14,242 nucleotides of DNA from Burkholderiales bacterium (GTDB taxonomy: Bacteria > Pseudomonadota > Gammaproteobacteria > Burkholderiales > Burkholderiaceae_E), in the NCBI GenBank assembly GCA_027489195.1, contig JAIYAG010000240.1:1-14242 (forward strand), read 5' to 3'. The notes below the pieces were generated by a model. The model did no database searches, was not told where the DNA came from, and worked only from the letters and a program-made list of their open reading frames with translations. Made by a program: the position numbers and the translations under genes. Below are positions 14,208 through 14,242 of the stretch, piece after piece (the stretch's first letter is position 1; each line of letters starts with the position of its first letter).

Positions 14208-14242
14208 CAGTAGACCGCCCGGCCGCCGGACAGGTCGAAGAC
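14207..14242 (-). CDS. C-terminal end of a probable short-chain dehydrogenase (partial)
   Basis: Reading from the window edge, the minus strand encodes VFDLSGGRAVY followed by TGA (14209-14207). The xDLSGGRAxY ending is a common C terminus of SDR-family NAD(P)-dependent oxidoreductases, in which this segment packs at the cofactor/subunit core. Its stop overlaps the Ldh-family ATG as TGATG, so the two are one transcriptional unit. Only 11 residues are visible, so the family call rests on that tail. Confidence 0.5.
   Translation of the reverse strand, partial: VFDLSGGRAVY

Overview
The window is very GC-rich, compactly coded chromosomal DNA. The order rppH / proS / soluble lytic transglycosylase, with rppH and proS divergent, is familiar from Burkholderiales, and the catabolic gene families also fit. 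A betaproteobacterium of the Burkholderiales is the most likely source; genus cannot be told. There is no sign of phage, IS element, integrase, CRISPR array, tRNA or rRNA.

Layout, left to right. (a) 2-976 (+): the C-terminal bulk of a TRAP transporter substrate-binding protein whose start lies outside the window. It is closed by a perfect 13-bp hairpin (981-1010) that also sits at the end of the convergent next gene. (b) 1015-4836 (-): proS, a secreted lytic transglycosylase that overlaps the proS stop, then a YbfB/YjiJ-type MFS permease with an Ala/Pro-rich central loop. (c) 4837-4912: a short divergent promoter region with a consensus TATAAT for rppH and a small hairpin directly before the proS start. 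(d) 4913-5653 (+): rppH, with a long disordered-looking tail, overlapping tail-to-tail by 10 bp with the next minus-strand gene. (e) 11619 down to 5644 (-): a catabolic cluster in transcription order: MhpD-type hydratase, AMP-dependent acyl-CoA synthetase, ATZ/TRZ-type amidohydrolase, Rieske oxygenase alpha subunit, and after a 109-bp gap a D-2-hydroxyacid dehydrogenase. The first four are 13-22 bp apart and look like one operon. (f) 11620-11846: a 227-bp divergent intergenic region. (g) 11847-13073 (+): an integral-membrane sterol desaturase/fatty acid hydroxylase-family protein, possibly on a leaderless mRNA. (h) 14242 down to 13122 (-): the last 11 codons of a probable short-chain dehydrogenase, coupled through a TGATG overlap to an Ldh-family (malate/L-lactate/ureidoglycolate type) oxidoreductase.

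How the parts may work together. Groups b-d are housekeeping: translation, RNA 5'-end processing and cell-wall turnover. Groups e and h look like accessory catabolism. Deamination or dechlorination-type hydrolysis, Rieske oxygenation, CoA activation, hydration of a 2-keto-enoate and 2-hydroxy/2-oxo acid redox could act in one degradation route for a nitrogen-containing or aromatic compound. The TRAP binding protein and MFS permease could serve uptake, but nothing in the sequence ties them to the cluster. No ring-cleavage dioxygenase, aldolase, Rieske reductase or regulator is visible, so the substrate is unknown. The cluster is the best candidate here for an undescribed pathway, but every member belongs to a known family.
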